Positions 1 through 7,231 of a stretch of DNA of 8,387 nt are shown here, piece after piece. The stretch is from Candidatus Saccharibacteria bacterium UBA1788 (lineage in GTDB: Bacteria > Patescibacteriota > Saccharimonadia > Saccharimonadales > Saccharimonadaceae): NCBI GenBank assembly GCA_002315165.1, contig DCGC01000006.1:14658-23044 (forward strand). The letters run 5' to 3'. Below the pieces are notes generated by a model. That model was not told the DNA's origin and searched no databases. It worked only from the letters and a program-made list of their open reading frames with translations. The position numbers and the translations under genes were made by a program. How positions within the stretch are numbered: position 1 is the stretch's first letter; the number at the start of each line of letters is the position of its first letter.

Positions 1-483
1 ATCGCTACCGGTCGCGAACTGGACAATATCCAATGCTACCGCAACTGCTGAACCGCCAGAAGAACCGCCAGCAACGCGTGTTTTATCTTTAGAGTTTAGA
101 GTTGGACCGAAGTAAGAGTTTTCAGTAGAACTACCATGCGCGAAGGCGTCAAGGTTCGTGCGACCGATGACGATTGCACCTTCGTTTTCAAGTTTTTTAA
201 CAACCGTGGAGGTAATAGGGCTAACGAACGGTTCGAGGATATGCGCCGAAGCTGTTGTCGGGCCATCTGGGCTAAGGTAGTTGTCTTTAATAGCGAATGG
301 AACACCCGCTAATAAGCCGACATTTTCGCCGTTAGCAATTTTTTCGTCAATTTTTCGCGCTTTTGCAAGGGCGCCGTCTTCATCTAAGTAGTTAAAAATA
401 TTGTAATCTTTGAATTGTTTAGCCTTCGCAAGAGCCTCAGTAACTAGAGACACGGCTGTAGTGTTTTTATCAGCAATTTTCAT
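1..483 (-). CDS. gatA: Glu-tRNA(Gln)/Asp-tRNA(Asn) amidotransferase subunit A, N-terminal part (cut by window edge)
   Basis: GatA is the glutaminase subunit of the GatCAB complex, which converts Glu-tRNA(Gln) or Asp-tRNA(Asn) to the amidated form in the cytoplasm. The ATG lies at 481-483 and 161 codons are visible of a family length near 480; the rest lies left of the window. Amidase-signature features are present: GVPFAIKDN with the catalytic lysine, GRTNLDAFAHGSS with the usual N-[LM]-[DE]-x-F core, and the glycine/serine loop GGSSGGSA with the cis-serine. The nucleophilic serine expected shortly after ATGSD falls beyond the edge. Only 2 nt separate its start from the gatC stop, so the two are surely co-transcribed. 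The phrase VALDIVQFATGSD resembles Patescibacteria-type GatA proteins; this is a memory-based inference. Confidence 0.95.
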   Translation of the reverse strand, partial: MKIADKNTTAVSLVTEALAKAKQFKDYNIFNYLDEDGALAKARKIDEKIANGENVGLLAGVPFAIKDNYLSPDGPTTASAHILEPFVSPITSTVVKKLENEGAIVIGRTNLDAFAHGSSTENSYFGPTLNSKDKTRVAGGSSGGSAVAVALDIVQFATGSD

Positions 484-485
484 AA

Positions 486-773
486 TTACAAAACCTTTGG
501 AACTTTAATTTGATTATCGCGAGTTTCGATGGAAAGTTTCAGGAGGGCTTCTCGATCGGCTTCTTGAGTTTTAATTTCATCATCACGCCAAACATTTTCC
601 ATTTCAAAAACTTGGTAGGTAGGCTCGACTCCATCAGTATCCAACTCGTTGAGCTGGGAAATATATTTGATGATATTTTCAAGATCCGCGCCAAGAGATT
701 CTTCTTCTTGGTCAGTAAGGAAGAAGTTGGATAATTTGGCTAGGTGTTTAATTTCCTCGCGAGTAATATTCAT
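486..773 (-). CDS. gatC: Glu-tRNA(Gln)/Asp-tRNA(Asn) amidotransferase subunit C
   Basis: GatC is the small chaperone-like subunit that wraps around GatA and stabilises the GatCAB complex. The 95-residue product starts MNITREEIKHLAKLSNF, the normal GatC opening (first helix with H-L-A-[KR]-L), followed by the helix DLENIIKYISQLNELD, the family hallmark GVEPTYQV and a C-terminal RDNQIKVPKVL in place of the common F-x-VPxV ending. A longer reading from a TTG at 809 would add 12 hydrophobic residues overlapping the uvrB stop; I reject it because the family begins at the ITREE segment. No clear Shine-Dalgarno precedes the ATG; a TATAAT-like hexamer lies about 12 nt upstream, so an internal promoter is possible. 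It sits 32 nt after uvrB and 2 nt before gatA. Confidence 0.94.
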   Translation of the reverse strand: MNITREEIKHLAKLSNFFLTDQEEESLGADLENIIKYISQLNELDTDGVEPTYQVFEMENVWRDDEIKTQEADREALLKLSIETRDNQIKVPKVL

Positions 774-805
774 ACAAAAAATTATACCTATTTTTAGAGG
801 AAAAA

Positions 806-2920
806 TCAAGCTAACGATTGTTTGATAGAATCGATTTCGTCACGGATTAGAGCGGCTTTTTCGAACTCGAGATTGGCAGCTGCTAGTTTCATTTGGCTTT
901 CTAGTTCCCTAATAAGTCCTGGGAGTTCTTCTTTTGGCACTTTTCTGAGATCTAGTTTAGTTTCTACGGCTTTTTCAGGAATAATAGCACGAAGCCCAAC
1001 GGAGATTTCTTTGGCGACCGAGCGCGGTGTAATATGATTTTTTTCGTTGTATTCTTGTTGAATGGAACGACGACGATTAGTCTCCGAAATGGCGCGGTCC
1101 ATGCTATCGGTAATGGTACTTGCATACATGATAACTTCACCCTCGACATGACGCGCGGCGCGACCAATCGTCTGGATAAGTGCGGATTCAGAGCGCAAAA
1201 ATCCTTCTTTGTCAGCATCAAGAATTGCGACAAGAGAGACTTCTGGCAGATCAAGACCTTCACGCAAGAGGTTGATACCAACTAATACATCATAGACTCC
1301 AGCACGCAAATCTCTTAAAATATCACTGCGCTCTAAGGTGTCGACGTCGGAATGGATGTAGGCAGTCTTAACTCCGCGTTCTTTGAGATGATCGGTAAGA
1401 TCCTCAGCCATGCGTTTTGTTAGCGTAGTAACTAAAGTTCGCTGGTTTTTAGCAATGCGCTGATCTATCTCTTCCATGAGGTCATCAATCTGACCCTCAG
1501 GGGGACGAACTTCGATTTTAGGGTCGAGTAGACCAGTCGGACGAATTACTTGTTCGGCCGGCTTGCCGCCGCGGGAAATTTCATAATCCCCTGGAGTTGC
1601 CGAGACATAGACGGCATGAGAAATATGCCTATCGAATTCACTGAACGTTAGCGGGCGGTTATCGAGCGCGCTCGGCAAACGGAATCCATATTCAACAAGA
1701 GTGTTTTTGCGAGCATGGTCGCCATTATACATACCGCGGACTTGCGGCAAAGTCATGTGAGATTCGTCGACAAGCAACAAAAAATCATCTGGGAAGAAAT
1801 CGAGAAGGGTAGAAGGCGGCTCTCCGGCTTTGCGACCGTCAAGATGACGGGAATAATTTTCAATCCCTTTGACAAAGCCCGTTTCTGACATCATTTCCAA
1901 ATCATACTTCGTGCGTTGGGAAAGGCGCTGAGCCTCAAGATATTTTTGATTATCTTCGAAATATTTAAGGCGTGCTTTGTATTCCTCGCGAATAGAAACA
2001 AGGGCTTTTTCTAGTTGGTCTTTTGGGGTCGCATAGTGCGTGTTTGGAAAAATATGAATATGGTCTGGCTTTTCGCGAAGCTCTAATGTTAGTGGGTCAA
2101 CGATTTTAACGCTATCTAGATTATCAAAACCAAATTCGAAACGATAAGCAAATTCGCCAGAAGCTGGGAAAAGATCGACTGTATCGCCCATGACACGAAA
2201 ATTGCCGCGTTCAAAAGCAACGTCATTGCGATGATATTGTATGGAGATGAGATATTTTAGAAAGTTTTGCTGAGTGAGTTCGGTTTTATCTTCGCCAAGA
2301 ATCTGCCATTTTTCGTTGATTTTAGACATAGCGAGAGACATTGCGGTGTAGTGGCTCGGCGAACCGATGCCATAAATGCAAGACACCGAGGCAATAACAA
2401 TGACGTCGTTGCGCGTAAGGAGAGCTTCTGTGGCTCCATGCCTTAGACGATCGATTTCTTCGTTGATCATGGAGTCTTTTTCTATGTAGGTATCGGTGGA
2501 AGCGATATAGGCTTCTGGCTGATAATAATCAAAATAAGATACAAAATAATGGACTTGGTTTTTCGGGAAAAACTCACGGAACTCGGAATAAAGCTGCGCG
2601 GCGAGGGTTTTATTGTGAGACAGAATAAGCGTTGGGCGCTGATAATACTGAATAAGGTTCGCCATGGTGAAGGTCTTGCCGGAACCGGTAACGCCAAGCA
2701 GGGTCTGGAATTGTTCCCCTTGCTTAAAACTGTCGCTGATCTGGGCAATGGCCTTGGGCTGGTCGCCGGCGGCACCATACTGGCTTACCAGTTCGAAGTT
2801 GGCCCGTAGGGGCTCCTGGAACTGGCGCAACTTTCCCGGAAGACTCTTCTCGGGAGAGAGTACTTTTGCCACTGGTTTTGCATACGGATCCGGGGTGATT
2901 GTCTTGCGTGCTCTTGCCAT
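806..2920 (-). CDS. uvrB: Excinuclease ABC subunit B (UvrB)
   Basis: UvrB is the damage-verifying, DNA-loading subunit of UvrABC nucleotide excision repair in the cytoplasm. The 704-residue product shows the whole family: GDQPKAI at 52-58, Walker A GVTGSGKT at 76-83, the tyrosine-rich beta-hairpin YFVSYFDYYQPEAY at about 125-138 that is inserted between DNA strands, the DEAD-like box DESH at 385-388, SATPG at 440-444, the C-terminal helicase motifs GINLLREGLDLPE and QTIGRAARH, and a C-terminal UVR domain for UvrC contact (about 660-704). It is somewhat longer than E. coli UvrB (673) because about 40 basic residues precede the usual FELVSQY start. That extension contains the only in-frame ATG region used here, and no Shine-Dalgarno precedes it: the TAACCAC repeat tract abuts the start codon. 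gatC and gatA follow in the same direction. Confidence 0.97.
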   Translation of the reverse strand: MARARKTITPDPYAKPVAKVLSPEKSLPGKLRQFQEPLRANFELVSQYGAAGDQPKAIAQISDSFKQGEQFQTLLGVTGSGKTFTMANLIQYYQRPTLILSHNKTLAAQLYSEFREFFPKNQVHYFVSYFDYYQPEAYIASTDTYIEKDSMINEEIDRLRHGATEALLTRNDVIVIASVSCIYGIGSPSHYTAMSLAMSKINEKWQILGEDKTELTQQNFLKYLISIQYHRNDVAFERGNFRVMGDTVDLFPASGEFAYRFEFGFDNLDSVKIVDPLTLELREKPDHIHIFPNTHYATPKDQLEKALVSIREEYKARLKYFEDNQKYLEAQRLSQRTKYDLEMMSETGFVKGIENYSRHLDGRKAGEPPSTLLDFFPDDFLLLVDESHMTLPQVRGMYNGDHARKNTLVEYGFRLPSALDNRPLTFSEFDRHISHAVYVSATPGDYEISRGGKPAEQVIRPTGLLDPKIEVRPPEGQIDDLMEEIDQRIAKNQRTLVTTLTKRMAEDLTDHLKERGVKTAYIHSDVDTLERSDILRDLRAGVYDVLVGINLLREGLDLPEVSLVAILDADKEGFLRSESALIQTIGRAARHVEGEVIMYASTITDSMDRAISETNRRRSIQQEYNEKNHITPRSVAKEISVGLRAIIPEKAVETKLDLRKVPKEELPGLIRELESQMKLAAANLEFEKAALIRDEIDSIKQSLA

Positions 2921-3034
2921 GATTTGGTGGTTAGTGATTAGTGGTTGGTGGTTAGTGGTTAGGGATGCTGAAGATGAACTTTACCTGCAATTCCTGTTTA
3001 CTAACCACTGTTTACTAATCACTCTCTAGTGGTT
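2886..3034. repeat. Direct repeat copy A: uvrB 5' end plus upstream fold-back element (149 bp)
   Basis: This stretch is repeated almost exactly at 7290-7445 in the same orientation. It covers codons 1-12 of uvrB (from the GGATCC at 2886 to the start codon at 2920) and the whole upstream region to 3034, six bases short of the GGDEF stop codon. The plus strand carries degenerate iterations of GTGGTTAGTG from 2926 to 2962, then a 38 bp non-repetitive core, then a partial inverted copy of the iterations. Compared with copy B it lacks one 7 bp unit (GGTGGTT) and differs at one base (GGGATG against GGAATG). Identity stops at GGATCC on one side and at TAGTGGTT on the other. Confidence 0.95.
2933..3023. 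repeat. Imperfect inverted repeat (hairpin/fold-back element) between uvrB and the GGDEF gene
   Basis: The outer arms AGTGATTAGT (2933-2942) and ACTAATCACT (3014-3023) are perfectly complementary over 10 bp, and the inner arms AGTGGTTAG (2954-2962) and CTAACCACT (3001-3009) over 9 bp. They enclose a core of 38 bp (2963-3000). The structure resembles a small palindromic intergenic repeat (REP or MITE-like). It is the only hairpin between the GGDEF gene and uvrB, so it may attenuate read-through, but no run of U follows it on either strand, so it is not a standard intrinsic terminator. The corresponding copy in repeat B has one G-T wobble in the outer arm. Confidence 0.75.
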
Positions 3035-3040
3035 GGGTTC

Positions 3041-4564
3041 TTATTCTTTCCAGAGGGTAAAGGCCATCCCGTCAATTTTTTTGCTCTGGTAAGTACAGCT
3101 ATCGGCTCGGTGGTAATATTCCACAAAGTCAATGTCCTTGCTTTCTTCAATGAGGGCGGCGCCAAGACTTACGGAGATCTTTAGGTTGTTTACCTTTTCA
3201 AATTTGATTTTGCCAAGGGTACTAAAGAAACGGCTGATAATCTGGATGCCTAGTTCCTCGCTGTCCACGCCGTTAACGAAGAATACGTATTCGTCTCCGC
3301 CAAGGCGCAGGAGGATGTCTTCGCTGCGGAATGTTTCCTGCATGGCGCGAGCCACAGCGATAATGACTTCGTCGCCCGTTTGGTGACCGTAGTTATCGTT
3401 GATACTTTTGAATTTGTCCACATCAAACAGGGCCAGCAAACCTTTCTTCTTGCTCTTGATGACGGCTTCAATTTTTTCGATGCCTGCCTGACGATTTAGC
3501 AACCCGGTCATGGCGTCAGTTTCGGCTTTTGTAATCAAGGTGCTTTCCAGCTTCTTCTGCTCAGCGATACTTTCTACTGCGTAGATGACCTCGCTGGGTG
3601 GTATATCGGGTGCTATTTGCCCCACAGCAATAAAGCGGGCGCGGCACCAGCCTGAATATTTTCCCTGGAATTCGTGGGTGATGGAACGATTCCCTTTCAG
3701 TCTTTCGGGCAATGTCTTGGTGTTTACGAATTGCAAAATCTCGCTTACGTATTCGGGCTTGGTGGTGGCCTTCATGACCTGTTCAACCTGTTTGCTGAAA
3801 CCTTCGTTGGAACTGCTGAGGTTCGAATCGATGTGGTCTTTGGACTGGATTTTTATGAATGTGTCATTGTCCAGATTCACCAGGTGCATGGAAATGTAGA
3901 TGTCTGCGAGGGAGCGGATATTGTGTGTCAACGTATCATTGGTGCTGAACTGGGATACACGTTTTTCAAAAAGCATGCGCTGGTATTTGTGCCGTACGTT
4001 GAACATGCCCACGAAAATGCCTATGGTGCTAAAGATAAGGCTGTTTATCATTTCTGCCGGCAGAATTTCTGCAGGCTTTATTGACGGACTAAGGATCAAA
4101 AAGATAACGTTGGCAATTTCAGAAAGCAGCAGAATCTGGATTGGCTTTATGACGAATAACAATGGGACAATCGTGTATAAGCCAATGAGAGAAATTGTAT
4201 GCTGGGTGGGGGAGGATGCCAAGCTTACAAACAGACCGAATGCAAGAATCGTTAAATAGAAGATGTAAGACGCGATGCGAATGATTCCGTGATTTTTTTC
4301 TTTTGCGACAAAGGTCATTGCCAAAGTCAACAGAGAAAAAATCCCGCAGATGGCGTAGGCCGGGGCCTTCTGCAACATGGACTGAATTTCCATGGTTAGG
4401 GCGATAATGACGGAAAAACAGAAAAAGATTGCCGCCATAATGGAATAAGCTCGAAGTGCTCGGAAATTGTACCCTGTCTCCTGATCGCGGATGAGGGTTA
4501 AGTCCGAGGCTGTGAGACTCGCTCTTAATAGAAAATTTGTGATGTGCTTAATCATGTTGCTCAT
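3041..4564 (-). CDS. Membrane-anchored diguanylate cyclase (GGDEF domain)
   Basis: The 507-residue product probably makes the second messenger cyclic di-GMP from two GTP at the inner membrane. About six hydrophobic helices occupy residues 41-190 (around 41-59, 69-86, 96-115, 124-140, 142-160, 172-190), forming an unrecognised sensor. Residues 205-340 form a soluble linker ending WCRARFIAVG...VIYAVESIAEQKKLE, which looks like the end of a PAS-type domain. The GGDEF domain spans about 345-507: DAMTGLLNR (350-358), metal-binding DVDKFKSINDNYGH (381-394), active-site GGDEY (422-426, a tolerated F-to-Y variant) and an intact inhibitory I-site RSED five residues before it (413-416). These residues predict an active, product-inhibited enzyme. 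Start at 4564; a second ATG at 4555 is possible and no strong Shine-Dalgarno favours either. The gene ends six bases from repeat copy A. Confidence 0.93.
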   Translation of the reverse strand: MSNMIKHITNFLLRASLTASDLTLIRDQETGYNFRALRAYSIMAAIFFCFSVIIALTMEIQSMLQKAPAYAICGIFSLLTLAMTFVAKEKNHGIIRIASYIFYLTILAFGLFVSLASSPTQHTISLIGLYTIVPLLFVIKPIQILLLSEIANVIFLILSPSIKPAEILPAEMINSLIFSTIGIFVGMFNVRHKYQRMLFEKRVSQFSTNDTLTHNIRSLADIYISMHLVNLDNDTFIKIQSKDHIDSNLSSSNEGFSKQVEQVMKATTKPEYVSEILQFVNTKTLPERLKGNRSITHEFQGKYSGWCRARFIAVGQIAPDIPPSEVIYAVESIAEQKKLESTLITKAETDAMTGLLNRQAGIEKIEAVIKSKKKGLLALFDVDKFKSINDNYGHQTGDEVIIAVARAMQETFRSEDILLRLGGDEYVFFVNGVDSEELGIQIISRFFSTLGKIKFEKVNNLKISVSLGAALIEESKDIDFVEYYHRADSCTYQSKKIDGMAFTLWKE

Positions 4565-4623
4565 TGGGTCTTTTTAGGAAATTTTAGTAAAAAAGCAGAA
4601 TCTTATGTTTGCAATATCTACAC

Positions 4624-4656
4624 AAAAAAAGCCCCGTCGGGGTTAGCGGCGAGGCT
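4624..4656 (-). terminator. Rho-independent terminator of the lipoprotein gene
   Basis: Read on the minus strand, AGCCTCGCCG and its partner CGACGGGGCT form a 10 bp G+C-rich stem (one C-A mismatch, one T-G pair) with a 7-base loop, followed at once by seven U residues. It begins 12 nt after the lipoprotein stop codon and lies 60 nt upstream of the GGDEF start, so the two genes are separate transcription units. On the plus strand no T run follows the stem, so it works in one direction only. Confidence 0.93.
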
Positions 4657-4668
4657 TCGGTCTAGTCG

Positions 4669-7068
4669 TTACTCAACTATTTGAATTCCGGTATATTCCA
4701 GCAAACCATTCGTTTTGTTATATACCAATATAATTTTGTACCCTTCTAATTTATAAGTCCTCGTCTCGACATCATCTACTTCGGGGGGAGTGCCGTCTAT
4801 GGTAAAGTCTGCATCTTCAATACCTTCAATAATCATTCCATAAATTATGTCTTCAAGTCCCGACTCCGTTCCGCTCCATACATGGTTACCGTCCGTATAG
4901 CTATATGTCGTATACTCGACATGCTCACTGACGACAAACAAGGGAGCCGGGATCTCCATATAATCATACGTAGTCACGCCAGCTTCAGTCGTGCCCGTAG
5001 CAACGCAAGCCCCTGTTGCCAAAGTCTTGTAGTACTTTGAACCGCATTTGATAGTGTATTCATCCTTTGCATAAGGCGTTTGTACGCCGCCTTCATCAAC
5101 GCAATAATAATCGGTCAAGGGGTACTGATCTTGATCTTCATCGGCGTTGCAGTAATCACTCTTTTCAAAAATGCCTGTAGTCGTGCAGAACTGGGTATTC
5201 AGTTCGTAAACGTCATTTGCGTCGTCGCACACTGCGTATTTACTTTTTTCGTATTGGCCCTTGTCGTAGCAGAAGTACGTAGTTGCATCATAGGAAACAC
5301 CGTTGCAAAGTTCAAATACATCGCCATCCTGGCAGAATTCATTTTTCTTCTCGGCGTAAACGGCGTGGGCGCACTCTTCGTAATCGTCCTTAGACAGGGT
5401 CACTTCAGCAGCATAACCGCTTCCTTCAGCAACACAAATGTATTTGCTGGTGGGGTAGCTAAGGGTATTGTCGCAATAGAGAGCCTTGTCGTAAGCCTTT
5501 CCGTCTACGCAGAACTGCTTATCCTTGTCAAGAGGTTTGGAACCACATTTTTCTACCGGAACCAAAGCGCCATCAACACAGACGTTCTCAGTGGGATCGT
5601 AAGGCTTACTTGTGGCGAAGGTGGAGCCGCCGCAGCGGTCATAGACTACGCCCTCATAGCAGAACTGAGATTCGATATCTGTCAGGGTAGAGTTTTCCAT
5701 TGTTCCAACGCAATTCTTGTAGTCGCCTTCCTTTGCTGTATACGGGCTAAAGCCTACACCTTCCGTTACGGCAAAAGGATATATCGAGATGGATTTTACA
5801 TAGTTGTCTCTTGTAAATGTTTCGGAGAACTTGTTCTTAACGATGACCTTTGAGAAATAATCGCAGCTATCCAAATCAGATTCAACGGCGGCACCCCTAT
5901 AGAAATAGAATATATCTATCATGTTAGCCGAAACGTTAGCTTTAATTTCCGCATCAGTCATCGTGGAAGCTTCCGCTACTAAGGCCGTCATCCAACTGGT
6001 CCATAAAGCGCCCATGGCATAACAGCCGCCCTTACTGGCGTTGGGATTAAGGGCGTCACCCGTATAGCGAGATTCAATGTATGCGGAATCGCCTTTTGTG
6101 TAGAAATAGACATGGCCAAATTGCATTGCCATCACGGAGTCCACAATTGCCTTGTACTTAATACTGCCGCTTACGCATTCTTTTGAGGAGACATCGTAGT
6201 CCTTTCCAGAGCAAAGGGAATAGATTTCCTTATCTGCACAAAATTCCTTGGTCGGGTCGTAGGTCTTGGTTCCGCACTTTTCGTAAGACTTGCCATCTAC
6301 GCAGAAGTGAGTAGCTGTGTGAATTGTCGTTTTACCGCAAGTTTCGACCTTCTCCCAAACACGGCTTTTGGATTCATTGTATATGCATTGGTAGCTGGCA
6401 TTGTCCTTCTTCACGAAGTATGTCAGACCTTCGCGGTTTTCTGTACAGTTAGGAAGGTCGTCAAAAATTTCAACTTCGTTTTCGCTAATGTCTGCAGTGG
6501 AGCTGCTGGACTTGGCGGTAGACTCGCTGGACTTAGCGGTAGACTCGCTGGACTTAGCGGTAGACTCGCTAGACTTGGCGGTAGACTCGCTGGACTTGGC
6601 GGTAGACTCGCTGGACTTGGCGGTGGAAGCGCTAGACTTTGCAGTGGAAGCACTGGATTTTGCAGTGGAAGCGCTGGACTTTTCTTCTTCCTTGACGATA
6701 ACGATTTCCCAGCGTTCGTTTTCGCAGATGTAGTTTACGCCAGTTTTTTGGATGTAGTAGGAATTGCCATCCTGTTCCTCGGCGCAGTTAGGAATGTCGT
6801 TCAGGGTCTTTGCGGTATCGTTTGCCACAAAGCTCGTATCCAGGATTTCCCAGTTTCTGTCCTTACAGACGTAGGTGACGTCTTCGCCATCGACAGTAGC
6901 CTTTTCTGCATCGTTCTTGAGGGTACAGGCCGGCAGATTCTTGTATTCGTTTGCGGATGCGGTATCATCCTTGCTAGAACTGCTGGAATCGTCACCGCAG
7001 GCCACAAGTGCGGATGTACCGAACACTGCCATGGCTGCGGCCAGAGTCAGTCTCTTCGTCTTATTCAT
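4669..7068 (-). CDS. Large Cys-rich, Ser-rich lipoprotein of Fibrobacter type
   Basis: The 799-residue product is probably an outer-membrane or surface lipoprotein; its molecular function is unknown to me. The N-terminus MNKTKRLTLAAAMAVFGTSA is followed by lipobox LVAC, giving Cys24 as the lipidated residue, then an acidic/serine tether. Two modules of about 33 residues with the pattern [ND]-[LI]-P-x-C...Y-x-C...W-E (43-75 and 91-123) precede nine heptads KSS[AES]STA (130-192), and a third such module follows (about 204-241). Then come Cys-rich repeats of the form CG-x-x-x-YDP-x-x-x-FC-x-[DG]-x-x-Y-x-x-C, interrupted by an unrecognised domain of about 140 residues (AMQFGHVYFY...YPFAVTEGVG), and a Cys-free C-terminus. 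The start at 7068 is chosen for the signal peptide and the adjacent AAAGGGAG; an in-frame upstream extension to 7215 has no support. A terminator follows the gene. Confidence 0.88.
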   Translation of the reverse strand: MNKTKRLTLAAAMAVFGTSALVACGDDSSSSSKDDTASANEYKNLPACTLKNDAEKATVDGEDVTYVCKDRNWEILDTSFVANDTAKTLNDIPNCAEEQDGNSYYIQKTGVNYICENERWEIVIVKEEEKSSASTAKSSASTAKSSASTAKSSESTAKSSESTAKSSESTAKSSESTAKSSESTAKSSSSTADISENEVEIFDDLPNCTENREGLTYFVKKDNASYQCIYNESKSRVWEKVETCGKTTIHTATHFCVDGKSYEKCGTKTYDPTKEFCADKEIYSLCSGKDYDVSSKECVSGSIKYKAIVDSVMAMQFGHVYFYTKGDSAYIESRYTGDALNPNASKGGCYAMGALWTSWMTALVAEASTMTDAEIKANVSANMIDIFYFYRGAAVESDLDSCDYFSKVIVKNKFSETFTRDNYVKSISIYPFAVTEGVGFSPYTAKEGDYKNCVGTMENSTLTDIESQFCYEGVVYDRCGGSTFATSKPYDPTENVCVDGALVPVEKCGSKPLDKDKQFCVDGKAYDKALYCDNTLSYPTSKYICVAEGSGYAAEVTLSKDDYEECAHAVYAEKKNEFCQDGDVFELCNGVSYDATTYFCYDKGQYEKSKYAVCDDANDVYELNTQFCTTTGIFEKSDYCNADEDQDQYPLTDYYCVDEGGVQTPYAKDEYTIKCGSKYYKTLATGACVATGTTEAGVTTYDYMEIPAPLFVVSEHVEYTTYSYTDGNHVWSGTESGLEDIIYGMIIEGIEDADFTIDGTPPEVDDVETRTYKLEGYKIILVYNKTNGLLEYTGIQIVE
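6493..6681 (-). repeat. In-frame 21 bp tandem repeat, nine units (KSS[AES]STA linker)
   Basis: Nine contiguous 21 bp units encode three KSSASTA, five KSSESTA and one KSSSSTA heptads. The central Glu units are nearly identical at DNA level, differing at a few wobble positions (GCT/GCA in AGC/TCT-like serine codons and CTTGGCG/CTTAGCG on the plus strand), which points to recent unit duplication. The product is a flexible, potentially O-glycosylated or merely spacing linker between lipoprotein modules two and three. Confidence 0.95.
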
Positions 7069-7078
7069 ATGCTCCCTT
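7069..7078 (-). promoter_or_regulatory. Ribosome binding site of the lipoprotein gene
   Basis: The minus strand reads AAAGGGAG, three bases and then the ATG at 7068. The spacing is short but this is the only purine-rich match near a start that gives a proper lipoprotein signal peptide, so it decides the start against the longer in-frame reading. Confidence 0.6.
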
Positions 7079-7231
7079 TGGGGTGTATTCACCCTTTCGT
7101 GGTTAAAGTTCTTTGAAAATGTAAGAAAAATAACCGATTTCGTGAAGTTTTGAACGCCGGGGTGCCCTTCGTAATTCTGTCGATTTTTTTTCAATTTTCG
7201 GATAGTACTCTGCAAAATGAACTAGTGCCAT

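Noticed and set aside
774..809. Longer gatC from a TTG at 809
   Set aside because: It adds 12 residues before the conserved family start and would use a start codon overlapping the uvrB stop without a ribosome binding site.
2664..3029. Plus-strand frame through the uvrB start and repeat A
   Set aside because: Most of it is antisense to uvrB and the rest is translation of the GTGGTTAG tract (WWLVISGWWLVV); it has no credible start or domain.
5080..5853. Plus-strand open frame of 257 codons opposite the lipoprotein gene
   Set aside because: It is antisense to the clear Cys-repeat coding region and looks like an artefact of its codon use.
6307..7116. Plus-strand open frame of 269 codons opposite the lipoprotein gene
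   Set aside because: It mirrors the repetitive Ser/Thr/Ala and Cys codons of the minus-strand gene, gives low-complexity hydrophobic sequence (LAGLGGR repeats) and has no domain.
7201..7210. GATAGTACTC, also present in every unit of the 42 bp array
   Set aside because: A shared 10-mer is not surprising given the number of possible 10-mers in a 42 bp unit and the window size, and the flanking bases agree only in part.
7069..7215. In-frame extension of the lipoprotein to 7215
   Set aside because: It would bury the signal peptide and lipobox 49 residues inside the protein, and the AAAGGGAG site supports the start at 7068.
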